DNA of 64,000 nt from Latrodectus hesperus (GCA_037975125.1 CM075862.1:60612779-60676778); one strand, 5' to 3'; positions 32,410-45,995 are shown, counted from the first letter of the stretch. Program-made: numbers and translations. The notes: a model not told the origin generated them from the letters alone.

Positions 32410-32600
32410 TAGTGTTTCCTATGTCTGAAATGCTTCACAACACTGTATGAATAATATGCTGAACTTTATAGTTCAGCATATTTAGTATTTTTATATGATT
32501 TTAATTGGTGTTTCTTTTGTCTTAAAACCTTCAACACTGTATGAAGTACACGAATTTAGTCAATCATATAAAAATACTAAATACGCTGAACTTAATAGTT
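32410..32600. repeat. Foldback structure: 31-bp inverted repeat within a direct duplication
   Basis: 32470-32500 (AGTTCAGCATATTTAG...) and 32562-32592 are reverse complements over 31 bp with one mismatch, separated by 61 bp. The left arm is preceded by a small perfect palindrome (ATATGCTGAACT, TTAT, AGTTCAGCATAT). In addition CAACACTGTATGAA occurs at both 32438 and 32532 as part of a roughly 40-bp direct repeat. Confidence 0.85.
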
Positions 32601-32689
32601 GCCCGGATACAATATTTTTCCGCAAATGTAAAAAATTTATGGAATAATATTCCCGGAACTTAAATAGAATTCCGTAGAACAAAAACAAA

Positions 32690-33120
32690 TGTATGACATA
32701 TCGACATCTTTAATATATCTGATGGTAGTACACTCTTTATTTTGTAACAGTATTTTTCCTAGAGAAAGCATTGTTCATAGTGGGTCAGACAAACGCTCGT
32801 TGACAACTTTTTGCTTGGGTTGGAGTTATTCTAAATTATTCCAGAAAACAAAGATTTTTTCAAGCCATACGTTCACGTTAGCAAGCTTCCTTGTAACAAA
32901 CACGACGAGTAATGAGACTTGCATCGATCACTTCAATCCAAAATCAAATTGGCAACAATTTGTGATATGAGAGACAAGTAACAATTTAAAAAGATTTAAG
33001 CTCTATACTTTGCGATGGGAACGATACTTTATTCACCAATTAGTTACCATTCAAAAAGGCAAATCATGTATAACGAATATTATCAAGCCTCATAAATCTT
33101 CAAGGAAGAGTTTTTGAAAT
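32690..33120 (+). pseudogene. Possible LTR-element integrase relic
   Basis: A weak call. One frame (32689-32970) contains IFPRESIVHSGSDKRSLTTF, which can be aligned by eye with the second catalytic block of gypsy-type integrases (RxGxPxxxxSDxGxxFTS). Further on, about 33018-33116 reads WERYFIHQLVTIQKG and then HKSSRKSF, similar in order to the W...LxxxQxxxN...KSTGKSPF part of integrase. It precedes the gypsy pol at 33397, which has its own integrase, so it would be from another copy. It could be chance. Confidence 0.35.
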
Positions 33121-33396
33121 GAATAAGAAAAAAAGTGCGTCACCAAGATAATGTTTTGTTTCTTAAATTAACCTCAAGAATATCAAAATTGGACTTTGAA
33201 TTATACATTTTATTTTTGTTACATCACTCTCAATGACTGTAAGTTTATAGACTACAATAAACGCTCCAGGAATATGAATTTAGCTTTAATGAAAAGTCAT
33301 TACTGAAACTGAAGCGCATTTTGAGGTAAATAATAGATAATTTTGCGAAACTAAAACGGGAATTTGGAATAAAACGCATAAATTTTGAAGATATTT

Positions 33397-36300
33397 TAGT
33401 CGGGTATTCATCTGACTGCTGAACAAAGAATGGAATTAAATGAGCTCTTATCCCACTTTGAATATATTCAGTCCAGGGGAGAAGCAATCCCGTTTATTGA
33501 ACATTACATTGATACGCAGAACCATCCTCCGGTTTCTGTTCCTCCGTATCGAGTGTCTCCAGCTAGGAAAGAAATCATGCAAAATGAAATTGATAGACTC
33601 TTAAATGAAGTAATTATTGAGCTCTGCGAATCTCCATACGCAGCACCTGTTGTGCTCATCCCGAAGCCAAATGGTGCTTATAGATTCTGTATGGATTACA
33701 GAAAATTGAATGCCATCACGAAGACAGACTCTTACCCTCTTCCACGCATAGATGAGAAGCTAAACAAACATGTATATGTCGACCATCGACTTTAAAGCTG
33801 GTTATCACCAGGTAATATGTGGCTGCTATGGATAGAGACAAAACTGCATTTATTTGTCCTTTCGGGACATATCGTTTCATACGAATGCCATTTGGATTGA
33901 AAATGCCCCAGCGACCTTTCAAAGACTGATAGACAAATTCCGAAGTGGTCTTGGTGAGATTTTTCTTCGTTCCTACCTTGATGATATTATAGTACTATCA
34001 GAATCGCTTCAGGAACATTTAGAAACATTTAAGAGACATTTTTCAACGGCTTGAGTTATTCAAATTAACAGCTAACCGAGAAAAATGCAAATTTTACATG
34101 TTCAAAGATTAAATATCTTGGGCTTTATATTGCCCCTGAAGGTCTAGAGGTTTGATCCTGCCAAAACTGCTGCTATCTTGGACATGCCTGAACCCAATAC
34201 TCTTAAGCAAGTTCAGTCCTTTCTGCAAACTTGTTCTTGGTACAGAAAGTTCATTCCAAACTTTTCTGAAATAGCCAGACCTCTCAGTAATCTAACCAAG
34301 AAATCCTCCTCGTGGTGCTGGAAAGAACAAGAAAAAGCTTCATTCAAAAAGTTAAAGACATTACTTACTTCACCACCTGTTCTTAAGCAGTGTGATCTGA
34401 GTAAACCTTACATCTTGCGCACAGATGCGAGTGGGTATGCGTTAGGTGTTGTCCTCCTCTAAGGAAAATCCCTGGAAGATCAACATCCCATTGAATATGC
34501 AAGCCGACTACTAACCAGTGCTGAGCGAAACTACACAACTACAGAGCGTGAAGCCCTTGCAGTTGTTTGGGCTTTAGGAAAATTCAGATGCTATATTGAG
34601 GGACAAAAAGTCACAGTTGCCACGGACCATCAGGCGTTACGATGGCTCAGCTCTTTAAAGTCCCCGTCAGGACGACTTGCTTGTTGGGCTCTTCACCTCC
34701 AAGAGTTCAACCCCCATATCGAGTACGTTCCTGGAAAAAGCAACGTGGTAGCTGACTTGTTATCTCGCCCACCCTGTCACCAAGGAGATGACCCATGCGA
34801 GATATGTTCTGTGACTGTTAACCAACCCACGGTTGTTTCAGTAGATTTTCCAACGAAAAGTCCTAAAGAAATCAGAGACGGCCAATTTCAAGATGAAAAT
34901 CTGAAGAAAATAATAAATGCCTTGGAAGCAGTCGACTTGACTGAGGAATACAGAAACTGGACGGAAAAAGGTTTTTGATGAACAGAGGTGTCCTGTACAA
35001 ATATGCACCTGATTCAGGATCTGATGAGACTCAGCTTGTCATTCCAGAAGATGCAAGAGAGCAGATTCTTAAAATTCATCACGATGATCCCACCGCAGGT
35101 CATTACTGTGCTGAAGGAACTTTTGATAGAATTTCTAGAAGGTACTACTGGACTAGCATGCGGAAATACATCACCAATTATGTAAATGGTTGCATAGAAT
35201 GTATGCGATACAAGCTCTCCAACCAAACACCTGCTAGTCTGCTGCAGACTCCAGTACCATCCTAAAGGCTTGAGACGTTATCCATTGATTTGTTTGGCCC
35301 TCATTCAGTTAGTCATGGGAAAAAATGGATATTTATAATAGACGATGTTACTACAAAGTGGATCGAGCTATTTGCCTTTGAAAATGCAACAGCCAAAGAG
35401 TGTGCTGTCACTCTTGTAGAAGAAATCTTTATGAGATATGGAATACCACGCAGGATTATCAGCGATAATGGACCACAATTTGTTTCTGCTGTGATGCAGC
35501 AACTATGTTATCTCATGAAAATTCATCAATCCTTAACCCTAGTTTATCACCCTCAAGCAAATCCAGTTGAAAGGAAGAACCGTGATTTGAAACCTCGTCT
35601 TGCCATATTAGTTAAAAATCGGCATGATAGCTGGTCCGAGAAACTCCCTGCAATTCGATTCGCACTGAACACTTCAAAGTGCAGTTCAACTGGAAAAACT
35701 GCAGCTTTTCTCAATTTTGGACGAGAGCTCCGTACCCTTGATGATGTTACCAACGACTTTCATGGTATCATTGAAAACGATAAATTTGTCGTTGAAATGA
35801 CCCCGTATCTAAAAAGGCTTGAAAGATTCACATCTGAAGCCAAAGAGATCTTTATTGAACAGCAAAATAAAAGCAAAGTTCTTCCGGACTAGAGAAGGAG
35901 ACCAGCTCCTACATATAAATCAGGAGATTTAGTTTTGGTCAAACCAAATTTAAGTATTAAAAGTGCTGGTGTTGCAGCGAAATTTTCGCCTCGTCGCGAT
36001 GGACCATTTATCATCGTTACTCAAAAATCTCCTGTATCGTATTCTGTGGCAAACACAGATTCTCCAAATAGACCAATAGGAGTATATCACACTTCGGCAA
36101 TGACTCCTTTTCAAGGAAGGAAAACTTCACCTATCAAAGCTTTGTGCAGAAGAGGTCGGCCAACAAAAATGAACAGCCCTAAAAATCCCACTCCTGCCAT
36201 AGCTCTTGCTCTAGAGCAAAACCATTCCAGGAAAACTCCTGCTGACCTCTGGTCGGGACGTCTTCGGGGTCAGAGGGAGGTTGTAACAAATCCATATTGA
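33397..36300 (+). pseudogene. Ty3/gypsy pol relic: RT, RNase H, integrase
   Basis: A second gypsy element, different from the one at 28 kb. RT fingers/palm start near 33430 (PIPKPNGAY-like LIPKPNGAYRFCMDYRKLNA at 33655-33720), continue through IDFKAGYHQ, MPFGL and NAPATFQRL (33785-33930, across several frameshifts) and reach the active site SYLDDIIVLS (about 33972-34000). The RT thumb/RNase H entry (34178-34462) contains FLQTCSWYRKFIPNFSEIA and RTDASGYALG. After an in-frame stop (34460) RNase H continues with ERNYTTTEREALAVVWAL and TDHQALRWL to VADLLSRPP. A frameshift at about 34975 leads to integrase: HHCC (HHDDPTAGH ... CIECMRYK), core Asp in LSIDLFGPH, Asp in IISDNGPQF and Glu in NPVERKNRD, then a C-terminal GPF module (RRDGPFIIV, about 35998). 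Stops at 35263 and 35890 break it. The final frame runs into the LTR. Gag, protease and 5' LTR were not found. Confidence 0.92.
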
Positions 36301-36575
36301 CTATACTGACAATAGATGGCGTTACTGGCCAATACAAAATATTCTATATCCAATAGAGTTAGAAGATAGAATAGAGGACGTGAGGAATGGAAGCCGAACC
36401 ATCCGGTTCGTAAATAACTTTGTTTATAGTTTGTACTGTACAGGTACTATGTAACCTTATTATTAATTATTAAATATTTTGTTTGTAACTATTTTTTAAG
36501 CATGTGTAATGTCATAATAAATATAATGTTTTTTTTTTGCCTAATTCTAACTTCCAATTTCTTACGTCCCCTACA
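36282..36575 (+). repeat. Gypsy 3' LTR of the second element
   Basis: Begins TGTAACAAATCC directly after a purine tract (AGAGGGAGG, about 36272-36280) and ends CCCCTACA, about 294 bp, with a TGTA/TACA terminal inverted repeat. A polyadenylation signal (AATAAA) lies near 36514. No 5' LTR copy was found upstream in the window, so the boundaries rest on the tract and ends only. Confidence 0.75.
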
Positions 36576-36576
36576 A

Positions 36577-37600
36577 TAGTATACGAATGTGATTAATCGC
36601 TTACTGTTAATGCATTTTTAGTACAATCTTAATATAAAAAATATAAAGAAAAATACATCTCATATACAAAACAATATGACTTGTATGCGAAACGTGCCAA
36701 AATTTGAAGTCGAAACCAACAAATCACTGCTTGACTTTGCAATAACATGATTTGTTAAATTTTATGTATATGAAGTGTATTTGAACTATAAACATTCTCA
36801 TTATAGCACAGCCATGCAGTGATTTATTGATTTACGTCTTTGAATTTGTTATGTTCTGTAAGGAAAAATAAAAATATTTACATGTACAGGCAGTAACCAA
36901 AATTCAAATTTAAAAATGGATGAAAAAATAGAAATTTATTTAGTTATCATTTTAATGCAATTTTAATTAGTAACTACTTCGTACTGAGATTAATCATCAT
37001 TTTAGGAAACTTTTTTTTCATACAAATATTAATATTTCTTACTAAATTGCAAGCACATGTTATTTTAGTTAAAATTCTATTCTTGATTGTTATATAGTTT
37101 TATCATAATAGTTCAAGAATATCAAAAATAACAATGTGTAAAAATGCAAATATCAGAAACAATTATATATAAAAAATTAAATGTAGTATAAATATCCATT
37201 TTAAGAATATAAATATAGTGTGAATGACAAAATGTAAAAAACATGTAAAATTATAAAAGCATAAATTACACAATTATAATAATTAATATGTAATAACCAC
37301 ACAAATTAAAATATTTTTATATCTGCCAAGATACCTATTGACCAATTTTAACATTTCAATAGATATTATCGTTCTAATTAAAAGAAAAAAAGAAAAATTA
37401 CTTGCTTCCCTTAAAAGCAATTTTAAAATGAGGCATAGTAAAACATAAAGAAATATTGTCTATGACAAAAAAGCATACACATGGCATATATACTAGTTTC
37501 GTATATAAATTTCAAAGTCATCTTAAACTTATTTTCTTTATATATAGCCATTCCATTTGCAGTAAAACAGTGCTCAGAAACATTTGTAAAATAAAAAAAA
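36577..37600. other. AT-rich non-coding stretch
   Basis: Nothing recognised. Confidence 0.6.
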
Positions 37601-37609
37601 ACTTATTTA

Positions 37610-37930
37610 TAAGAATAATGATGTAGAAAAAAGAACGCTATTTGCAATGTGGCTCCTTCTAGATTAAATTTGTGAGGTTACAAGAGCTTAACTTATAAAA
37701 AAATAATTGAGTATGAAAAAGTCTAACTTTTTTCATTTTCCCCTATTTTTTATAATGTTATTTTAACCATGGAAAAAATGCATAGAATATAAAACAGTGT
37801 TGACTTAACACGCATTGTATAATACTCTTTTATTTACTTTCCAACATTCTGTCAGAAGAAAAGAGTGCATTATACGAAAGTCCATAGCAAAGTAAAATGT
37901 TTAAACGAAAATCAGTAAAATGAATAATGT
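37610..37930. repeat. Dispersed repeat B, copy 1
   Basis: Shares, in order, GATTAAATTTGTGA, AATAATTGAGTATGAAAAA, ACAGTGTT and AGCAAAGTAAAAT with 57800-58070. The copies are clearly diverged. Confidence 0.75.
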
Positions 37931-40499
37931 AGAATAATGTATTCATATGAACAAAATTTATTTCTGTTTTTAAGTTTTTTACAGTTTTATTTAGTATAAC
38001 TTGGTAACAAAAATTTTTAATTTTAATGAATTAAATTTTTTATAAATTACACATCAGTTTACTTTTCACGTCCTTCAGCTAGGATTACTATACTTTTTGC
38101 CACAGTATAATATTTTCTTTACCTTCAAAAAGTTTACGATTATGAAAAACATATTTAGAAATGAACTAATAATATGACAATGGGAGTTTTTTAATGAAAA
38201 ATAGTATTATAAATGAGAGGTATGCTGCAATCAGTCTCAAAAATAATCAGTTTTTCTGAATTTGATTTGCATTGTATTGATACTCTTGATACTTTTATTT
38301 CTTGTGAAATCACACACACACCCCCACACACATATATATAATATAGAGAGAGTGACAGACTGACAGACAGATAATAATAGACATAAATTCATATAATTAT
38401 ATAGCCATATAAAGAAGATAAGTTCCTTAATCGCACCGTAATTGTGATTTTATCCAAAGGCAAGAATTTTCATTTGAAATGTTTTCGTTAAAATAAGAAT
38501 TCAAGATCAATAATATATTGCTCACACTTTATTACAAAATAATATAACCACTGTGTTTCTGATTTTAATTGTAAATTGAGCACATTTTCTTAAATTAAAT
38601 TAAATTGCTGTGAATGAATTAAATGCACAGGTGCCGTATAATCAATGATTTTTAATTCTGAATTTTTTGGTGATGAAGAAATGTCGCAAAGATGACGTAT
38701 CGTGGCATGCATGATGACGTAAATACTAGGTTTACCAAAATAGAATTTTCTGTATAATTCTTATAGGTCTCCATATGTATGACGTAATAAAAACGAGGTT
38801 GGCAGATAAATAAGAAAATTGGCCAAAAAATCCTTAATCTCAGAATTTGGCATCATGGATTATACTGTGCCTAAAAATCACAGATGCTTGAATAAAATGT
38901 ATGTGATTAGTTTCATTCATCTCTCACTCATCATGTTTATTCATTACTTATTGAATAAGCCCAAATATTCAATTTTCTATTGATAATTAGATCTTTCAAC
39001 AAAATGTTAAGTATTTTGTCTCATTCACCACTCATAGATATTTCCAATTCATATACATAATCATATTTACATTTTATGCATACACTCATTGAAATAAATA
39101 GGCTCGCGAGTTTTTTTTTATAGAATTCAGGTCTAGACTACTTATTTTCTTTCATACAGTTTCGAATTTTGTACGTTTAGATTTAGGTCTTCTGATGAGG
39201 AAGCATTTTTTAAAATTTTACTTCAATAATCAAATTCAAAAGACTTTATTATACTATTTACAGAATTATTTATCATTAAAATGTTTATACTGAATTTATT
39301 TGTTGGAAAAGTAATTTCAAGTAATTATGAAGCAAGTATATTAACAACTAAATATACAACAATCGCAATTGCCAAATTATGATTTATTGGAATATTTTTG
39401 CTGAATTAATAACATTACATTCTTTGTCTAAATCATTAAATAAGATTAATTTAACTGAAGTTGCAGAATTAATGATGCATCTCCCATTTTCTTTTCTTCA
39501 AGTATATATATTATGAAAATGGCTAGAGTATTGTTGTTTTTCTAACTTGTGTAACAATTGAATATTATCTATTGTTAGGAATTTTTTTGTCAGGAGATAA
39601 GAGCTGGATTTGTTATTTTCCAAACACAAGATATACAACTTAATAAATTGAGCTAAAAAATCATTTTCCTTTATTAAACGTTAGATAGCGTATATTTTAA
39701 TTGAGATCTTATATTCTTACAATAATGTATATTAGAGTATTTTGAAGAAAAAAATATTGCCAGCTTAGGTTTTGCCCTTTTCAAATCTTAGCAGCTCAGA
39801 AAAAAATATTATGTTAATGACAGTTAATTTGTTAATTAATATGCTCAGCAAGAGATAATATAAGGTAGAATTTTTAATTATCTGAAAAACATAAATTAAT
39901 GTTTTATTTCCCAAAAAAACAAAATTTCACAAAATTTATGAAAAAAATACACAATAATTTTTAAATATCTCTAAAACTGAAACGTATTTCGCGCTGAGAA
40001 GAAATGAAAATCAATTTTTCATAAACTCTCTTAATTCTAAAAATATTAATTACACAAACAGTCATTAAAATTTATTTATAGCCTCATATATGAGCTTTTC
40101 TTTTTAATTTCTTTTTTGATAACAAATAAATCTTATATACCATTTCTTTAGAATTTTTGGATATCTGGACATCATAATTTTGTATTGTAATAAATTAATA
40201 TATTAATCTTTTCAATTTTTTGAGAATTTAACTTACATTATACATAAATATATTTAATAAAATCATCTGTAATGAAATTCAGAAAAAACGAATGTTACCA
40301 TTATTTTAAAAGTTACATATTTCTATAAATTTAAAAACTTAATCTTTTTTAATTAATTTTGTCATCTTACTGATTTTAAAAATCACATCTGAAATTTCAT
40401 ACTCAATCTATTTAATTTTACTTCAAATATAATAAAATATTTTAATTAGTAATATATTTTAAGCGTGTTATAATTATCACATTCTATGAAACTATTGCT
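37931..40499. other. AT-rich non-coding stretch
   Basis: Nothing coding recognised. Holds a short CA/TA/GA microsatellite cluster (listed separately). Confidence 0.6.
38311..38372. repeat. Compound microsatellite (CA)n, (TA)n, (GA)n
   Basis: CACACACACACCCCCACACA followed by ATATATATAATATAGAGAGA and a GACAGACTGACAGACAG stretch. Confidence 0.9.
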
Positions 40500-43400
40500 C
40501 CTCATAATTATTTTTTATTTCCAATTGTTGGCAGCCAGCAAAGAAACAAAAACGCAAAATAAAATAGAGAACACAAACAAAAATGCGAAGAACAAAGTAG
40601 TGAATAAACTGCGCTAACGCAATGCTGCTTCTTAATATCGGTCACAAAGGCATCTACCGGTGGAAATTTGACTTGTATGCAAATGACATGTCTTGGTGTG
40701 AACTGCATAGGGACAATCAGGAGTCTGAAGTGTTATGAATGGGTACAGATGCTTATACAGGCAAGTCATGAGCGGTTAACAGCACAGCCACTGACTCAGC
40801 TGTAGATGATACTGATATAAAATTGTGGTCAGTTAATCATTATTTCTTGTCTTAGTAAATTTACCATACATCATTATTTCTAGATTTCAAGCTTCTCCAA
40901 AAACATTTATTTTTAACATAAAGCTCTTTTGTATTAAACTGATTTATTTGATATATGGATAATTGGCAGATCTTTTCTTTTATCAGCGATAGCACATTGT
41001 CATTAATCCCAAAATGTGCTTATATTCAGTGCAATTTCATTCTAAGACAGCAAATCATTTATTAAATGTGACATTCAAAGTGTTTATGCGATAACATCTC
41101 TTCGTCGATGTTATTGCTTCAATAGACATTTGAAAACATGCTTTAAATTTAAAGTTGGGTTAATGCCACATGTACTTTTCCTCACCTCTCCTGCCCTCAC
41201 TAGTCTAGCTAATTCAGAAGCATACTTTTCAACAGGAATATAAGATATGCATTATTGGATGTTGTTATTAGCATTTCTTTCTCAAAAGTTTAGAGTTTCC
41301 TCCTCCATGTATGCTTTTGTCGTCCTAAAATTAGTAGAAAAATACAATGCATGCAATGTCGTTGATTTCACCTCTTCTGTCATAAGGTGGAGTACTTGAT
41401 TATGTGCAGTTTTAAGTTTATCTGAAACACTACTTGATGCAGTGTCCGAAACCACGCAACAATAGTTTAAGCTACGGAAATCAAATATCCATCCCGTAAT
41501 TTCAAGTAATTTTACGGCTACAGCCATACTTGCAACCCAACAGATGTTTTAAGAGTTTGCAAAAATTTTCAACATGCGTTTTCCAATTAATTTCTCTTCT
41601 AAACGTGCGTTTTCCAATTAATTTCTGTATTGAAAGTAACACCCAAATAGTCATTTTCATCATTATAGGTAAAATGTCCTGTTTGAATATTATTTCAGAT
41701 TTAATTTTCTTATCCAAGCAAAAATGTCCAAACTGCTGTCTTTGAAGCATACTCAAACATGTTATTATTTTGAACCAATTAGATAATATCTCCATAAATT
41801 TATTAAGTTTTTACTAAATAATTTTATGCTATTTTACTTTATAGATTAAGTCCATAGGACCAAATCATCAGCAAAGGGAAGGCTTATAATTCTTGGAATA
41901 GATTTAATCTTCTGGATAAAATAGTTGATATTAATATTCAATACTATAAAATTCAAAATCGCACCGCAGTCCAGCATGGACTAATATATACTTAGACAGG
42001 TCAGTTCCACATCTTACTCCACACAACTGTTCATTATTGAAAGATAATAATAACCAGTTGAACATATTTGAGTGGATGTCATACTTTTTTAACTTTATGA
42101 GTAACTTTTCCTTCCAAGAAAAATTATATGCAGATCTGAAATTAAAAAAAACAGTTCTTAAGTATTAGCTTCGGTCCAGTACATATTTTATTTTTTCACT
42201 TAATAATGCCACTAGTTGGTTTGTAGATCTATGTACTTTAAAATATGTTTGTTCATCAGCAAACAACCCTCTCTTATTAAAGTACCAGTTAAGTCTACTA
42301 AATTCAATTTCACGACGATTTATCATTGTGAAGGCATCATACCTGTTCTGAAAGAGAAGACTCATTAAATATTTTAATCATTTAAGAATTGTTTGTGGAG
42401 CTATGAACCAAGATTTTATAAAAAATTCTGCATATATTCCATCTTTACCAAGTGACGTTTTATTTATTAGAGTGGCAATTGTAAATTTAAGCTCAACCAA
42501 AGAGATTGGAGTCACAAAAATGTCTGAATAGGAAGTTGAATGTAGTTGAGATTCCAATTTTTGCTGATTTCTCTCTTCAGGTCTCTTGGATTTTTTCTTG
42601 TAAGAGGACTCTTCCTTTGATTTTGTGCCAATTATCAGTTAAATGCATTAGCAAAATCCACATCGGAAAATAAAATTCAGTTATTGTTATGCAGAAATTG
42701 TTTTCACTGAGAGGAATTTTTACCTGTATATTTATCAAGAAAGGCTTCCAGATTGACGCTTAATTTCTCTAATAAACTTTGTGTTAGTTTCACGTTTAGC
42801 ATCAATAATAATAGCATTTTTATAATTATGGTTTCTTTCACATCCATGCTCTAACAACTATAAGATTATCCGTCATTTCAGCTTCTTTTCTGATGCTATT
42901 TCTCAGCTACTTTTGCTTTTCTAGATATTCTTTCCAAACTTGTGTAACCTTAACTCTACCCCTTGGTATTCACTTTTCAGCACAATGCAATAATTTCTGT
43001 ATTAATTTTATTACACGTTTATTCGATCTGACCCGAGAAGTCAAACTTATCGATCCCTAATGATTCTTCTGAAGAATCTTCAAATTCCACTTCCATTTAG
43101 CTTTTTTGAAATTCCAAGACGTCCTGTATAAATTTTTTGGAGGTATCTTGTTATATTTAATTATATTATTGTTTTTCATAATGTTTCTATGTCCTGAACC
43201 AAGGTCGTCAACATATTTTCTTATAGTATTCGGTGAAATAAGTACAGAGACCATCGAAAAATCTGATAATATTCCGAGAAAATTATAGTGCAAGTATGCG
43301 TCTGGTTTACTAAGTTTAAATTTAAGTTCTAGTATAATTGTATTCAAAAGATATTCGGTTTCTCTACCCACTGAATTTACATCCTTATATCTCCATAAGA

Positions 43401-43800
43401 TCGAGTGACCGTTTTTTTCCCCAATAAAAAATGTCCCATTTATATTTTGAGTTGAGAAATCAGATTTATTATTAGGAGAATTCTTAACAACCTAATGACC
43501 TAAATAGGAAGTTCATTTTCTAAACTTCAAGACTAAGTATTTCGCCTTTATCATTAATTGTATGTTGAAGTATCCTTTACACCCACTACTGACCATCAGA
43601 CAAAAAATTGGCAGAAGATACATAATATATCCAGGAAAAGTTTAAAATGTCAAGTTTACATTGTAAGAATTTCCTCATTTATGATTTAAATATCAGGATC
43701 ATGTGAATTTAGAATCAATAACAGTTCAATAAATTTAGACTGGGGCATACCATCGTATTCTTTTGTAACAGTTTAAGCCTTGCCTCACCACGCTCTTAAT
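40500..43800 (-). pseudogene. Jockey-like non-LTR retrotransposon, decayed
   Basis: Read right to left. Near 43690-43760 an endonuclease N-terminus is seen (QSKFIELLLILNSHDPDI, like the usual KxxELxxLLxxxxPDI). At 43057-43260 the endonuclease C-terminus reads PNTIRKYVDDLGSGHRNI and ASWNF-like RTSWNFKKAKW. RT begins by 42165-42365 with FSRLNWYFNKRGLFADEQ and VHRSTNQLVALLSEKI. Near 41560-41620 a post-active-site block reads INWKTHVENFCKLLKHLLGC, KYGCSRK; a 19-base segment is tandemly duplicated there (CGTTTTCCAATTAATTTCT, near 41577 and 41607). At 41282-41480 follows SDTASSSVSDKLKTAHNQVL, the thumb-to-RNase H transition. The active-site box itself was not located. The 3' part, 40500-41200, is assigned only tentatively; on the minus strand it ends in an AATAAA-type signal near 40520. 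Confidence 0.78.
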
Positions 43801-43999
43801 GACATGTGTTTCACATAAAGAGTTTGCCAAAGTGGTAAACCATTTTGCCACTTTAGAACTGTTGCACGGAATGCACCATGAGATTTATCTACATTGCACA
43901 ACTCTCCATAAATAATAATACAAAGTAATGATACATTATGTGTCCTTTCTTCCTAATTATATTTAGAGGATTTATAATTTTAAAATAATAATTTCCGTA

Positions 44000-44290
44000 A
44001 AGTCTTTCTTACATATTTACGGAAAATCAATAAATTACTGTTTTAATAGTTCGTATATTATAAAAAAATCATTTATCAATAAATCTGTTACAGTCAAGGC
44101 AAAAATAAAAACATATTTTATATTTTGTTTCAATGCTAAAATATTTGTAAAGAAATAAAACATTTATTAAAAAAAAAAATGAAATATTTACCTTGTATTT
44201 ATTAGTTTGAAAGTGAATGCAAATATTTATGAAGTCTGTGTATCTGTAAAATTGCAAAGCAAATACCAAATTGGTATACAATATTACGCT
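44000..44290. repeat. Dispersed repeat A, copy 2, first homologous block
   Basis: GGAAAATCAATAAATTAC near 44022 and TTTGAAAGTGAATGCAAATA near 44206 correspond to 18610 and 18806, same order and orientation. Confidence 0.5.
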
Positions 44291-44609
44291 AGTTAAACCA
44301 ATTACCTTTTCATATGCAGAAAATAAACCTTTCCTGCAAACTATAAAAATTATTCAAAATGTTTAATAGAAATAAAACCTTTTTTTAAATCCCTTCTTAA
44401 ATCGCTAAAATTTCTCTTGATTTTTTATTATTTACTATACTAATATGAAATATTAATATTTTAAGTTTCACGAAAAAAGAATATTCTTTATATATATTCA
44501 TAATAGAATTCCTATTTCAAATCTTTGTTGTTTCAAAAAGTAATTATACATTATATTATTCTGTTATCGATACTTATATATAAAATGAGAGACTTCGGCA
44601 ATATAATAA

Positions 44610-44810
44610 AAACACAAAAGTAAGAAAAAACATTTTCGATAACTTCTTGAGATTTTCCAGACTTCCAATAACTTGCTTAAAGTAGTTTTGAAGCACTTAT
44701 CTCCTGTCTTGATTGATATCGATGCACGAACTCCTTGTAAGAATCCATTTTTTGCTCTTTTTTTCAAGAACTTTCGTTAACGAAAATTGTTTTATATTTA
44801 CTTTTTGTAT
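44610..44810. repeat. Dispersed repeat A, copy 2, second homologous block
   Basis: 44633-44726 is nearly identical to 20021-20115. The spacing between first and second blocks is about 0.6 kb here against 1.4 kb in copy 1. The SINE-bearing tandem duplication, which lies only in copy 1, accounts for much but not all of the difference. Confidence 0.85.
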
Positions 44811-45234
44811 TCGTTTTCTTAATTTTGCTTTATTTTTTTTATAATCACGTGTTTTGTTCATAGCTTTCCTGGCTTTAAAAGTAAATTTGATAGTCAATGA
44901 AATTTATATTTTATATTTTCAGTTCCAGATGGCTTTCCATTTTATTCATTTGCCACAAAACTCATTTTGTTAAAAATAATTTTGTGGTTTTTTGTTAAAT
45001 AAAAAAACAGGAGTTTATAATTTTTTTGTTATTTTATAATATTATTGCTTCATACACTTTTTAAAAAAAGTATACAGTCACTAAAGATTTGTAAATGCAA
45101 AGGTTTTTGTTTTTAATATTGCTGTTTCAAACTACAAATTAGTCCTATCATTGAAAGAAATCTCCAGTAAAGTAAAAATATTATTATCACCAGTTTATTT
45201 TGTTAAGTTAAATAGAGATATATATATAGCATTA
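44811..45234. other. AT-rich non-coding stretch
   Basis: Nothing recognised. Confidence 0.6.
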
Positions 45235-45258
45235 CATTGTCAAAAAAGTAGACGGACA
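45235..45258. repeat. Left terminal inverted repeat of the Tc1 element
   Basis: 24 bp, pairing with 46229-46254 after a 2-bp length difference near the outer end. Confidence 0.9.
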
Positions 45259-45284
45259 AACCGTTTTAAATGCTTAGACAACTT

Positions 45285-45995
45285 TTAATTATGTGCAAAG
45301 AAGTAAACAGTTTCAATTTAAAAAAACGAAAACACCATCCTAAGTGGACTAAAAACCACATTGCTGATCGATTATAGTGGAGTAAAAAATACATGTCCTG
45401 GATCAATGAAGAGACATCTGTTATTTTCTCTGATGAAAAAAATTAAATTTAGATAAACCAGATGGCTTTCCATATTATTGGCACTGTCTGAAACAAAAAG
45501 AACAATACTCGCCAAAAAGGAGGAGGAAGTTTGATTGTTTCGCTTGCTGTTGGTTTAGGTGTTAGATCAAGTTTAGTTTTTATAAAAAGTAGACAAAATC
45601 TCAAAGATTATATACAGCACATACACACACGGTCGGAAACAGAACTTCTACCATACGGATTCGATTGGGGAGGAGAAAACTGGATATATCAGCAAGACGG
45701 AGCTTCCATTCATACCGCTCAAGGCGTTAAAAATGGTTCGATGACAACAATGTTAAAGTTTTGCCCTGGATAGCTTAAAATCCAGACCTCAATTTAGTCG
45801 AAAATATTTGGGCTGTGTTAGTTGAATATGTTTATGGGCAAAGGAGGTAATATGAAAATGTCAAGGAGCTCCAAGAATCTTTCGATTAAGTATGGAATAC
45901 TTTTGCCAAAAAGACATTAAAAAAACTTTATTATTCAATGCCAAACCATGTGTTTGAACTAATACAAGCTGGTGGTAAGAAAACCTCTTATTAAA
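45285..45995 (+). pseudogene. Tc1-like transposase relic (DD34E)
   Basis: Coding similarity is spread over several frames. Near 45320-45360 is KHHPKWTKNHIADR, the segment before the catalytic core. VIFSDEK (near 45420-45440) carries the first catalytic Asp. A 80-residue open stretch (45531-45773) holds LAVGLGVRSSLVFIK and WIYQQDGASIHTAQ, with the second catalytic Asp. After a frameshift near 45740, LNLVENIWAVL (about 45795-45825) supplies the Glu, and SMPNHVFELIQAGGKKTSY ends at the stop near 45994. The order and motifs are those of Tc1 transposases. Stops and shifts make it inactive. The paired-like N-terminal DNA-binding domain was not seen. Confidence 0.88.
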
